In this document: positions 27,942 to 35,945 of the stretch, one piece after another | Layout of the letters: every line of letters starts with the position of its first letter | Position numbering within the stretch: position 1 is the first letter of the stretch | Assembly: GCA_029251525.1 (NCBI GenBank) | Contig: JAQXDE010000060.1 | Location: 1-40,283, forward strand | Length of the DNA stretch: 40,283 nt | Origin: Saprospiraceae bacterium | GTDB taxonomy: Bacteria > Bacteroidota > Bacteroidia > Chitinophagales > Saprospiraceae | Direction of reading: 5' to 3' | Translations under genes and position numbers: made by a program | The notes under the pieces: generated by a model | What the model was told of the DNA's origin: nothing | Database searches by the model: none | What the model saw: only the letters and a program-made list of their open reading frames with translations

Positions 27942-28206
27942 TTAATTGGGGTATAATATTTTTATTTAATATTTCGAAACATTTACCGTAAAGTCTACTT
28001 AATGATTCAGTAAATAATATCTAACTCTGGTACTAATTGTAGTACTCTAAAATTACATATAAATGTTAAAAAGATCAATAAGAGTTTGTTTACCTGAAAA
28101 GTCAATTTTAAAAATTGAAATAGTTTCCATTAAATATTGAATATAAAAGCACAACCTTTTCTAAAGATTCTGCGGTAACTTTTAATAAAAAAAATTTAGA
28201 TTTTAC

Positions 28207-28746
28207 TTAAGCAGCATCTGTATATCCCCAAGTAAATTGAGTTTCATATTTTTTCAAGGCTCCTCTTTTCAAAATCTTTCTAGCCTCAGGGTCAAAATAT
28301 AACATTCTTAATACATCTGAAAATTCAATTATACTTTCCTGTAGATTATCATTTTCGATTGTCATTCCGCAAGAAGGATCCATTATTTCATCTAATTCAT
28401 CTGATTCATAACATACGACAGGTAAACCAAATGAAAAGGCCTCCTTAATAAGTCGAGTAATCTTCCCCTTTGATGGTAACAACATAATTGATGCATTTTT
28501 ATACCATTCTTCAATCTCTTCCTGTTCACTCCAAAAAATGATTTCAATTACTTTACTGAGACCTAATTTATCTGCTTTTTCATGAATATAATCTTGCAAG
28601 GATCCTTTAGATACCATAATTAATTTCATTTGCTTTTGATGTTTTGAAGTGACATCGTAATATAAATCTGCAAATGCTTCAAGGGTTACATCTATACCTT
28701 CCTTGTGAATGAACTCACCCAGCGATAGTACATTAAATTTAGACAT
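28207..28746 (-). CDS. Half-length GT4-type glycosyltransferase (C-terminal Rossmann domain only)
   Basis: A 179-aa protein corresponding to only the nucleotide-sugar-binding half of a GT4 (GT-B fold) glycosyltransferase. It begins at 'FNVLSLGEFIHKEGIDVTLE', which aligns with the 'vGRl..KG...ai' opening of that domain. It continues through 'KQMKLIMVSKGSLQDYI', 'VIEIIFWSEQEEIEEWYKN', 'ASIMLLPSK' and 'KEAFSFGLPVVCYESDE'. Of the E-x7-E motif only the second Glu (E102) is kept; the first position is Gly94. The acceptor-binding N-terminal half (about 180 residues) is absent, and the DNA upstream does not look like a decayed version of it. It may be a remnant still open by chance, a regulatory subunit, or half of a split enzyme. 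No glycan genes are adjacent. Confidence 0.75.
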   Translation of the reverse strand: MSKFNVLSLGEFIHKEGIDVTLEAFADLYYDVTSKHQKQMKLIMVSKGSLQDYIHEKADKLGLSKVIEIIFWSEQEEIEEWYKNASIMLLPSKGKITRLIKEAFSFGLPVVCYESDELDEIMDPSCGMTIENDNLQESIIEFSDVLRMLYFDPEARKILKRGALKKYETQFTWGYTDAA

Positions 28747-29194
28747 TCTCTTTATTTTTTTTTATTAAACTATCCCGATTTTTTTTTAGAAAAATCAAAA
28801 AGCTAATATTTCATGGTTATAAAAAATAGTAATAAAATAAGAGATGTTCGAATAGTGTTTTGAGAACTACATCTAGTTGTTTAAGGATTAAACTAAACGG
28901 GAAGGTTTTATTGGTGATTTATTATCATGCAAATCATTTGCCTAAAAAAGCTGACTCGCGAAATTGTATCCATTAAAAGATCAAATAATGTGACTTTTTT
29001 TATCTTTTAATTTCAATTTAATTTATCATTTATTAATGCGAGTAGAAAGAATAATATAAATTCATTAACTATAAATAACTAACCACATGCATTTTACACT
29101 TAGTCAATTATTATTATTATTATTCCTTTAAAAAAAAATGAATATCAGCTGTGACTATTTCTGTAATCTAATTTTGATTAATAGATGTAAAGTA

Positions 29195-29228
29195 TTTGTA
29201 TTAAACTTACATTGATAGTATATTTTTG
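29195..29228 (+). promoter_or_regulatory. Candidate promoter (TTTG-N22-TATTTTTG) for the NtrC-type regulator
   Basis: TTTG at 29195-29198 and TATTTTTG at 29221-29228 are separated by 22 bp, acceptable for the Bacteroidota -33/-7 pair. A second -7-like TAATTTTG lies at 29276-29283. Either could serve the gene starting at 29378. Confidence 0.4.
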
Positions 29229-29259
29229 ATAATCAATTTTGTGATGTTAATATTATCAA
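29226..29259. promoter_or_regulatory. Inverted repeat overlapping the promoter of the NtrC-type regulator
   Basis: TTGATAAT (29226-29233) and ATTATCAA (29252-29259) form an 8-bp inverted repeat with an 18-bp spacer. It overlaps the -7 element at 29221-29228, so it is well placed as an operator, but the AT-rich background makes chance possible. Confidence 0.3.
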
Positions 29260-29377
29260 TTTTCAGATTATTACTTAATTTTGTATACTCCTCTATAAAT
29301 ATTCTACAAAATATCACTAACCAAATATCATTTAATAAATTAAAAGTCTACTATTTAATTTTACTTTAAGTAATTAG

Positions 29378-30727
29378 ATGAAGAAGAAAAATGTTTCGAA
29401 AAAAATATTTGTTGTAGAGGATGATCCTTTATACATAAAAATAATAAAGTATGTCTTGGAATTGGATCCAGAACATGAGGTACATGTATTTACGACTGGA
29501 AAAGAATGTATAGATCATCTATACCTTAATCCAATTATAGTTACTTTGGATTATAAATTACCTGACATGACTGGTAATGAGGTGATGGAGGCTATCCAAA
29601 GATATAATTCAAATATTGGAATTATTGTCCTTTCTGGACAATCTGAAATTTCAGTTGCAGTAAACTTTATGAAAACGGGTGCCTTCCATTATATTGTAAA
29701 GGATGATGATACCAAGGATAGATTGCAACTCACTGTTAGCCGTCTCAAAAAACAAATCGAACTACAAGAAGAAGTAGAATTTCTAAAAAATGAATTGGGA
29801 ACAAAATATAATATCAATAACAATTTGATTGGTAACAGTGAGCCTATGCTCCGAGTACAAAGATTAATATCCAAAGCATTACAAACTAATATTTCAGTTA
29901 CCCTCAAAGGAGAAACTGGAACCGGCAAAGAAGTAGTAGCTCGAACAATACACTACAATTCTAATAGAAAAAAAGGAAACTTTATAGCAGTCAACGTTAC
30001 TGCTATCCCTCGAGAACTTTTGGAAAGTGAACTATTTGGACATGAAAAGGGAGCCTTTACTGGAGCCTCTACCCGCAAAATTGGTAAATTTGAATTAGCC
30101 AATAATGGTACCTTGTTTCTAGATGAAATTGCAGAGATGGAATTTCCTCTTCAATCTAAAATATTGCGTGCTTTACAAGAAAGAGAGATTACAAGAGTTG
30201 GTGGAACTCAGAATATTCCTTTTGATGCAAGATTGATCGTGGCAAGTCGTCTCGATTTAGCAATGGAGGTCGAAAAAGGAAATTTTAGAGAAGATTTATA
30301 TTATCGCCTGCTTGGATTACCCATTGAAATGCCTCCATTACGCGAGCGCAGAAATGATATTTTTCTTTTAGCAGATCACTTTTTAAAAGAATTTTGTCGT
30401 GAAAACAAACTACCAAAGAAGTCTATTTCCAAAGAGGCCAAAGAAAAATTATTCGGATATAGTTTTCATGGAAACGTGCGAGAGTTAAAAGCAATAATCG
30501 ATTTGTCTGGAGCACTTTCCGAGGGCAACGTTATCCAAAAAGAAGATATTCAATTTAATAGCCCAAAAGGAGTTAAATCATTTTTGGATAAAGAAATGTC
30601 GATCAAAGAATACAATAATCAAATTATTCATTATTATTTAGAGAAACATAACAATGATGTTTTACTAGTTGCTAAAAAATTAAACATTGGAAAATCTACC
30701 ATATATAGGTTATTAAAAGCCAAATAA
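29378..30727 (+). CDS. NtrC-family sigma-54-dependent response regulator
   Basis: DNA-binding activator of 449 aa with three domains. The receiver (1-120) has the acidic pair 'VEDD' (13-16), phospho-acceptor Asp58 in 'VTLDYKLPD' and Lys108. The AAA+ domain (about 145-380) has Walker A 'GETGTGKE' (178-185), the sigma-54 contact loop 'GAFTGA' (225-230), Walker B 'GTLFLDE' (244-250) and arginine-finger region 'REDLYYRL' (304-311). The C-terminal Fis-type helix-turn-helix is 'DVLLVAKKLNIGKSTIYRLL'. The intact GAFTGA means it should remodel sigma-54 RNA polymerase when phosphorylated. It lies directly upstream of a PAS kinase and a REC-Hpt gene on the same strand (155-bp gap), so these are its likely phosphate donors. 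No convincing sigma-54 -24/-12 promoter was found in the adjacent intergenic regions, so its targets are probably elsewhere. Confidence 0.94.
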   Translation: MKKKNVSKKIFVVEDDPLYIKIIKYVLELDPEHEVHVFTTGKECIDHLYLNPIIVTLDYKLPDMTGNEVMEAIQRYNSNIGIIVLSGQSEISVAVNFMKTGAFHYIVKDDDTKDRLQLTVSRLKKQIELQEEVEFLKNELGTKYNINNNLIGNSEPMLRVQRLISKALQTNISVTLKGETGTGKEVVARTIHYNSNRKKGNFIAVNVTAIPRELLESELFGHEKGAFTGASTRKIGKFELANNGTLFLDEIAEMEFPLQSKILRALQEREITRVGGTQNIPFDARLIVASRLDLAMEVEKGNFREDLYYRLLGLPIEMPPLRERRNDIFLLADHFLKEFCRENKLPKKSISKEAKEKLFGYSFHGNVRELKAIIDLSGALSEGNVIQKEDIQFNSPKGVKSFLDKEMSIKEYNNQIIHYYLEKHNNDVLLVAKKLNIGKSTIYRLLKAK

Positions 30728-30861
30728 ACTAAATTATCTACAACTCTTCTCCTAGAAAAAAATAACCACCTGCAAATTATGTGTTTTCAAACCTCTAAAA
30801 CATGAGTATAATTTTTTAAAAGGTTTATTTGCAAAAAATATTCTTATATTATATATAATAA

Positions 30862-30869
30862 AATCTTTG
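30862..30869 (+). promoter_or_regulatory. Weak -7-like element (AATCTTTG) for the PAS kinase gene
   Basis: One mismatch from TAnnTTTG, followed by CC, ending 13 bp before the ATG at 30883. It would give a nearly leaderless message. The same ATCTTTGC core occurs upstream of hscA and, on the minus strand, upstream of the TPR kinase gene. Confidence 0.3.
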
Positions 30870-30882
30870 CCATTATCTCCTT

Positions 30883-33450
30883 ATGAAAAAAATTAATAAT
30901 AATTCTTCAGATTATGGAATTCATATAATGAATCATTCTTCAGACAAAATATTTGTTTTAGATCATGATTATTGTTTAAAATATTTCAATCCATCTGCTC
31001 AAAAATTCTCTTACCTTTTTGGGATTGATAAGATGAAATTAGGTATCAACATGCTACCCAAAAGAGATTTAAAGTTTTGGAAGAAAGCATTTGATCAGGC
31101 TTTATCAGGAGAAGTCCTAGAGTTTAAAAAAGAATATTTAATCAAGAATGATAAATATTCTGACCTAATGAATATTTATCCTATCAAGAATACTGATGGA
31201 GAGGTTACGGAAATCTCCATTCAGGCTAAAAATTATAAAGTAGAACCATTTATTCAAAAAGAGCTCCTAGAGCATGAAAAATTATTTCAAAGCTTAATGG
31301 ATACTAGTCCAAATGGTGTTACCATTCGAAAATTTAAAACCCAACAATTACTTAGTTTTAATTTAAGAATATGTGAATTATTCAATTGTACGCCTGAAGA
31401 ATTTCGAAATAATGATCGATCTAACTTTGTGTTTTATGAAAACTCAAAAGAGGATTCTGCAAAAATGAAATTATTAGGAAAAGATTGGATTGAAAATTTT
31501 AAATTCGAAAAACTGTATAAACGAAGAAATGGAGATGTCTTTTGGGGAAGAGCCACACGATCAATTTTTAATATAGGAGAAGAAACCTATCAAATTGGAA
31601 TCCTAGAAGATATAAGTATGCAAAAGAAATTTGAAAAACAGTTGATCGAAAATGAAGCTAAAGTAAAATCTATTTTTAATAGTACCAAAGATAAAATATT
31701 TGCAGTTGATAAGAACTACAATCTCATCGATTCCAATCAAACTGCTTTAAAAATATTGGCCACTTACAATCTGAACCAATCTCCCGAAAATGTTCAAATT
31801 ACTGATATTAACCTCTCAAAATATAACCATTGGAAACTAAAATTTGATAGAGCATTTGAAGGGGAAGAATTTAATTTTGAAGAAAAATATGAAGTAGATG
31901 GAAAAAACCATTTTGACCTGACAACCGTCTCTCCTCTCAAAAATGCGTCAGAAGAAATCATTGGTGCTACCGTTTATGGAAAAGAAATTACAAAACTCAA
32001 AAATAGTCAAAAAGAATTAGCTCAAAGTGAAGCAAAAGTTAGAGCTATTCTTAATAGTACCAATGACAAAATTTTTGCCATAGACCCTAGCTATAAGCTA
32101 ATTGAATTTAATGACCCCGCTGCCAAAGTTTTACCAGTACTATTTGAAAAAGAAAGATTAGATATTGGCATAGAAATGTTGGCTCAAAATGAAAAATCTA
32201 GAAGTCAATGGATAAAGCTTTACAATCAAGCTTTAAAAGGAGAAAGGGTCTCTATTGAAAATGAATACACCTTTGATGGTATTACTAAAACAGATATTAT
32301 CACCTTATCTCCTATTTTAAATATAGTTAATGAGGTTATTGGAGTGACGGTTTTTGGAAAAGAGATCACCGACTTGCAAAATACAAAACTAGAATATCGG
32401 AACCTTTTTGAGGATGTTGTTGACGCAATTGTTATGATTAACAAAGATAGAATCATCATCGATTGCAATACCGCTGCTCAAAAATTGCTAGGTTACTCTA
32501 AAAAAGAATTAAGTAAAATACATTTTAAAGAAATCATCCATCCTGACGATCAGGAACGTTCTAAAATATACTTAAATAAATTAATTGCTAACGGTTATTA
32601 TAGTAACTATCAAGGACGAATAATAACCAAAAAAGGTGAAATTAAATATATCCAAGTTAACTCCAATGCAGTTTATGAAAACGGAGAGATGATTGGATCG
32701 AGAGATATTGTCAGGGATATTACTCCACTCAAAAAGGATAAGGAAAATCGGATTCAATTGATCTCTCAATTAGCTGAAGTAAATAAAGAATTAAAAGATT
32801 TTGCCCATATTGTCTCGCATGATTTAAAGGCACCTCTTCGAGCTATCAAAAATATAGCTACTTGGTTATCCGAAGATTACAAAGATAAGATTGATGTAAA
32901 AGGAAAAACCCAACTACAATTATTAGTTAATCGAGTTAATCGAATGTACCTATTCATTAACGGAATTTTCGAATATACCAAAATAGGGCGAACCAAAGAA
33001 ACTAAAGAAATAGTAGCCATGGAAAAGGTCATCCAAGATGTCAATCTAATGCTTAACCTCAAGAAAAACGTTAAAATTGATATCTTACAAAAACTACCTG
33101 AAATTTACTCTGAGAAAATTAAGATAGAACAAGTTTTCCAAAACCTAATTTCCAATGCAGTAAAATACAATGATAAAAAAACATGTCTTATTGAAATAGA
33201 TTATGAAGATTTAGATTCTCATTATCTCTTCCGCATTAAAGATAATGGAAAAGGAATTGAAGAAAAAAATTTTGAGAAAATATTCCAAATTTTTCAAACC
33301 CTTCAACCTAGAGATGACTTTGAAAGTACAGGGATTGGATTAAGCATAGTCAAAAGAATTGTCCAACTTCACGGTGGTGAAATTAATGTAAAATCAAAAC
33401 TAGGAGAATACACCATCTTTGAACTTACAATCAAAAAGTATTTGCTTTAA
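30883..33450 (+). CDS. Five-PAS sensor histidine kinase
   Basis: A soluble histidine kinase of 855 aa with no membrane helix, so it senses cytoplasmic signals. Five PAS domains precede the kinase core, at about 15-115, 139-250, 259-375, 385-500 and 502-625. Domains 1, 3 and 4 are recognisably copies of one another ('SSDKIFVLD', 'STKDKIFAVD', 'STNDKIFAID'; each ends in a 'SGE/EGE/KGE' then 'PIKN/PLKN/PILN' pattern). The HisKA domain has the phospho-acceptor His646 in 'VSHDLKAPLR'. The ATPase domain has the N-box Asn754 ('NLISNAVKYN'), G1 'DNGKGI' (787-792) and G2 'STGIGLSIVKRIV'. There is no attached receiver, so phosphate must pass to separate proteins; the REC-Hpt gene begins 12 bp after its stop and is surely cotranscribed. 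Confidence 0.93.
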   Translation: MKKINNNSSDYGIHIMNHSSDKIFVLDHDYCLKYFNPSAQKFSYLFGIDKMKLGINMLPKRDLKFWKKAFDQALSGEVLEFKKEYLIKNDKYSDLMNIYPIKNTDGEVTEISIQAKNYKVEPFIQKELLEHEKLFQSLMDTSPNGVTIRKFKTQQLLSFNLRICELFNCTPEEFRNNDRSNFVFYENSKEDSAKMKLLGKDWIENFKFEKLYKRRNGDVFWGRATRSIFNIGEETYQIGILEDISMQKKFEKQLIENEAKVKSIFNSTKDKIFAVDKNYNLIDSNQTALKILATYNLNQSPENVQITDINLSKYNHWKLKFDRAFEGEEFNFEEKYEVDGKNHFDLTTVSPLKNASEEIIGATVYGKEITKLKNSQKELAQSEAKVRAILNSTNDKIFAIDPSYKLIEFNDPAAKVLPVLFEKERLDIGIEMLAQNEKSRSQWIKLYNQALKGERVSIENEYTFDGITKTDIITLSPILNIVNEVIGVTVFGKEITDLQNTKLEYRNLFEDVVDAIVMINKDRIIIDCNTAAQKLLGYSKKELSKIHFKEIIHPDDQERSKIYLNKLIANGYYSNYQGRIITKKGEIKYIQVNSNAVYENGEMIGSRDIVRDITPLKKDKENRIQLISQLAEVNKELKDFAHIVSHDLKAPLRAIKNIATWLSEDYKDKIDVKGKTQLQLLVNRVNRMYLFINGIFEYTKIGRTKETKEIVAMEKVIQDVNLMLNLKKNVKIDILQKLPEIYSEKIKIEQVFQNLISNAVKYNDKKTCLIEIDYEDLDSHYLFRIKDNGKGIEEKNFEKIFQIFQTLQPRDDFESTGIGLSIVKRIVQLHGGEINVKSKLGEYTIFELTIKKYLL

Positions 33451-33462
33451 AATAATTAAGTA

Positions 33463-34272
33463 ATGAAAAAAATTTTAATCATAGAAGATGATCTCATTGA
33501 TCAAATGGCAATTACTCGAATGTTGAAAAAACAAAATTTAGAGTATCAATATACTATTGCCAAGTCCATTAAAGCAGCCAAAATGGAATTAACTCAAACA
33601 TCTTTTGACTTGGTAATCACAGATCACAACCTGGCAGATGGGACAACTTTTGATCTTTTAGATGATCTAAAAAACACTTCATTTATCTTGATCTCTGGAA
33701 ATGAAGTTTCATCCACTATTAATTCTGTAAAAAGTAAATTAGGAGCAATTGCTTGTTATACAAAGGACTTAGACATGAATTACCTCGAAGAACTGCCAAA
33801 AGTTATTAAACAATTTTTCAAGCAAAAAATTGTCATCCCAAAACAACAGAAAAACCAATCCATTTTGGAAAACGTTGAGGTAAAACACAAGGAGTTTATT
33901 CCTACCCAAAATACTCAAAATGTGTTTATAAGCTTAAAAAATGCTCACAAAATTTTTGATGGAAAAAAACAAGAGATTAAAGAATCTATCGAGCTTTTCA
34001 TTTTTCACAAACCAAGAGAAATGGAAAATTTATATAATTATCTAAATAAGGAAGATTGCCAAAATGTCCAGAAAACTACACATTTAATGAAATCAGGTTT
34101 TCGCATTTTTGAAATGAAAGCACAATTCGAACTGGCAGAATTTATCGAAAAAAGCGCAGGATTAAATGAAAAGATGTGTTCTTGTGAAAAAGTTATCAAT
34201 GCCTTTAAGCAACTATCAATTGATACTAAGATTGCTATTGAAAAATTACAAAAAGAAATACCACTTCTTTAA
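33463..34272 (+). CDS. Receiver-Hpt phosphorelay protein
   Basis: A 269-aa cytosolic protein with a receiver domain (1-120) and a C-terminal histidine phosphotransfer (Hpt) domain. The receiver has acidic residues E8-D9-D10, phospho-acceptor Asp54 in 'VITDHNLADG', Ser78 in 'LISGNE' and Lys101. A linker rich in Lys/Gln (120-150) leads to a helical bundle (about 155-265) whose 'QKTTHLMKSGFRIFEM' matches the H-x-x-K-[SG]-x-x-R-x-x-x-M signature of Hpt domains, making His207 the likely phosphorylated residue. It is translated 12 bp after the PAS kinase stop. A REC followed by Hpt can take phosphate from the kinase and deliver it to another receiver, here most plausibly the NtrC-type regulator. 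Confidence 0.88.
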   Translation: MKKILIIEDDLIDQMAITRMLKKQNLEYQYTIAKSIKAAKMELTQTSFDLVITDHNLADGTTFDLLDDLKNTSFILISGNEVSSTINSVKSKLGAIACYTKDLDMNYLEELPKVIKQFFKQKIVIPKQQKNQSILENVEVKHKEFIPTQNTQNVFISLKNAHKIFDGKKQEIKESIELFIFHKPREMENLYNYLNKEDCQNVQKTTHLMKSGFRIFEMKAQFELAEFIEKSAGLNEKMCSCEKVINAFKQLSIDTKIAIEKLQKEIPLL

Positions 34273-34299
34273 TTTTAATTTAGCACAAAAAATCCATAA

Positions 34300-34815
34300 A
34301 TGATTAATTTAGATTTACTTCAATTTAAACCGTTTTTAAAATCTAAAAGGGAAAATGGAAAGCAGTTAATATTTTGCCCAATTAGAAAAAAATTTCTTGT
34401 ATTACAACCTGAGGAACTTGTTCGTCAATTATTATTAGTCTATTTAATAAAAGAAAAAAAATATCCAAAATCGAAAATTGCTGTTGAAAAATCCTTAAGA
34501 TTCAATGAATTAGAACATCGTTTTGATATTTTGATCTACGATAAAAACAACCAACCATTTCTTCTTGTCGAATGCAAAGCTCCTGAAGTTAATATTAAAA
34601 AGAGTTTCTCCTGGATGAAAATACTAGACAATTTATCAGAAGTAAAAAGTGAAATAAAAATAAATCGCAACCCATTTGAGCAAGCTGCTCAATACAATTT
34701 CAATCTCCAAGTTCCTTACCTTTTAATCAGTAACGGAATTTCCACATTTTTATCCAAAATGGACTATAAAAACCGCTCCTCAGAATTCCTGAAAGAAATT
34801 CCTATCGCTCAATAA
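34300..34815 (+). CDS. Stand-alone HSDR_N-type (PD-(D/E)XK nuclease fold) protein
   Basis: A 171-aa protein equal to the N-terminal nuclease-fold domain of type I restriction R subunits, found alone. Opening motif 'PEELVRQLLLVYLI' (37-50) supplies the helical Glu, then Asp76 in 'HRFDILIYD' and E91-x-K93 in 'LLVECKAP' complete the PD-(D/E)XK metal site. It lacks any helicase, methylase or specificity partner in the window, so it is not a restriction system by context. Solitary proteins of this kind are common in Bacteroidota and their substrates are unknown. It starts 27 bp after the REC-Hpt gene, so it is probably the last gene of the kinase operon. Confidence 0.85.
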   Translation: MINLDLLQFKPFLKSKRENGKQLIFCPIRKKFLVLQPEELVRQLLLVYLIKEKKYPKSKIAVEKSLRFNELEHRFDILIYDKNNQPFLLVECKAPEVNIKKSFSWMKILDNLSEVKSEIKINRNPFEQAAQYNFNLQVPYLLISNGISTFLSKMDYKNRSSEFLKEIPIAQ

Positions 34816-34948
34816 AACATATTAATTTAATTCTATTCCCAAAAGTTCCTCTTTTCTTTTCCTTACAATTGGAAAATATCTATTTTGTGGGATAAATATT
34901 GAAACTAATAGTCCTTTAATTCATACTACCTAACCAAAATATACTTTA

Positions 34949-35902
34949 ATGAGAAAAGACAAAATTCTCGTCATTGGAGCAAATGGTCAAATTGGAATTG
35001 TTCTGACCCATGCCCTCCGAGAAATATATGGCAATGATAATGTCTTAGCCACAGATATTAGAACCTCTGAAACTTTAAATGAACCCTTTGAAATTTTAGA
35101 TGTCCTTGATATTGAAGGTCTTTCAAACATTGTTAAAAGATATGACATTACCCAAATATATCACCTCGCTGCTATCCTTTCAGCTAACGGTGAAAAAAAT
35201 CCAAGACGCACCTGGGACATTAATATGAATGGTTTGTTCAACATCTTAGAAGTAGCAAAAGAATTCTCATTAAATAAAGTTTTTTTCCCAAGTTCTATTG
35301 CTGTTTTTGGAACTAATACTCCAAAAGAAAAAACACCTCAATTTACATTTTTAGACCCTTCCACCGTTTATGGTATCAGCAAAGCAGCTGGTGAAAATTG
35401 GTGCCAGTATTATTTTGATAAATATCAATTGGACGTGCGTTCTATTCGCTATCCAGGTGTAATAAGTTATCAATCTATGCCTGGAGGAGGAACAACAGAT
35501 TATGCAGTTGATATATTTCATAAAGCTGTACAAGGGATCGATTTTGATTGTTTCCTGTCAGAAGAGACTTGCCTTCCGATGATCTACATGCCTGATGCAA
35601 TTCGCGCGACATTGGAATTAATGGAGGCACCACGAGAAAAGATAAAAGTTCGATCAAGTTATAATTTAGCTGCCATGTCTTTTTCTCCTTTAGAAATTGT
35701 CAATTCAATTCAACAACATTTCCCAAATTTCAAAGTAAATTATAACCCTGATTTCCGTCAAAGTATAGCAGACTCTTGGCCCGCATCTATTGATGATTCA
35801 GAGGCTAGAAATGACTGGAACTGGAAAGAAAATTACAATATTAATGAAATGACAAAAGATATGATCATACAACTTTCAAAAAAGTATAATCTAGTTTTGT
35901 AA
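34949..35902 (+). CDS. tdh: L-threonine 3-dehydrogenase, SDR (epimerase-like) type
   Basis: NAD-dependent oxidation of L-threonine to 2-amino-3-ketobutyrate. The 317-aa protein belongs to the extended SDR/GalE-like family: NAD motif 'GANGQIG' (10-16), Asp36 after the second strand ('LATDIRTS') favouring NAD, 'FFPSSIAVFG' with the catalytic Ser region, and Y141-x3-K145 in 'VYGISKAAGE'. 'RYPGVISYQSMPGGGTTDYA' is characteristic of the SDR-type threonine dehydrogenases and sets it apart from sugar epimerases. The kbl gene, encoding the next enzyme, lies 676 bp downstream on the same strand, with a HEAT-like gene between them; together they support the threonine-to-glycine assignment. Confidence 0.9.
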   Translation: MRKDKILVIGANGQIGIVLTHALREIYGNDNVLATDIRTSETLNEPFEILDVLDIEGLSNIVKRYDITQIYHLAAILSANGEKNPRRTWDINMNGLFNILEVAKEFSLNKVFFPSSIAVFGTNTPKEKTPQFTFLDPSTVYGISKAAGENWCQYYFDKYQLDVRSIRYPGVISYQSMPGGGTTDYAVDIFHKAVQGIDFDCFLSEETCLPMIYMPDAIRATLELMEAPREKIKVRSSYNLAAMSFSPLEIVNSIQQHFPNFKVNYNPDFRQSIADSWPASIDDSEARNDWNWKENYNINEMTKDMIIQLSKKYNLVL

Positions 35903-35945
35903 AGAACATTCTAGAATAATAAAAAAAATATCTAAAATTGTAGAA

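Larger units (their letters stand above)
26671..28206. other. 1.5-kb region without an intact gene, containing a decayed CRTAC1 gene
   Basis: The central part (27097-27941) is a minus-strand pseudogene and 26738-26782 is a minus-strand terminator. The flanks, 26783-27096 and 27942-28206, are AT-rich with no coding signal I can support. Confidence 0.7.
28747..29377. other. Long divergent regulatory region upstream of the NtrC-type regulator gene
   Basis: An AT-rich, non-coding 630-bp region. It contains a run of TTA/ATT trinucleotides (29108-29127), two TAnnTTTG elements and an inverted repeat (all near 29195-29283). No small gene is convincing. Confidence 0.6.

Noticed and set aside
29108-29127. 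CRISPR or structured repeat array
   Set aside because: It is a simple TTA/ATT run with no spacers; no cas gene exists in the window.
34300-34815. Type I restriction-modification locus
   Set aside because: Only the N-terminal nuclease-fold domain is present; no helicase motor, HsdM or HsdS gene lies nearby, and solitary proteins like this are common in Bacteroidota.
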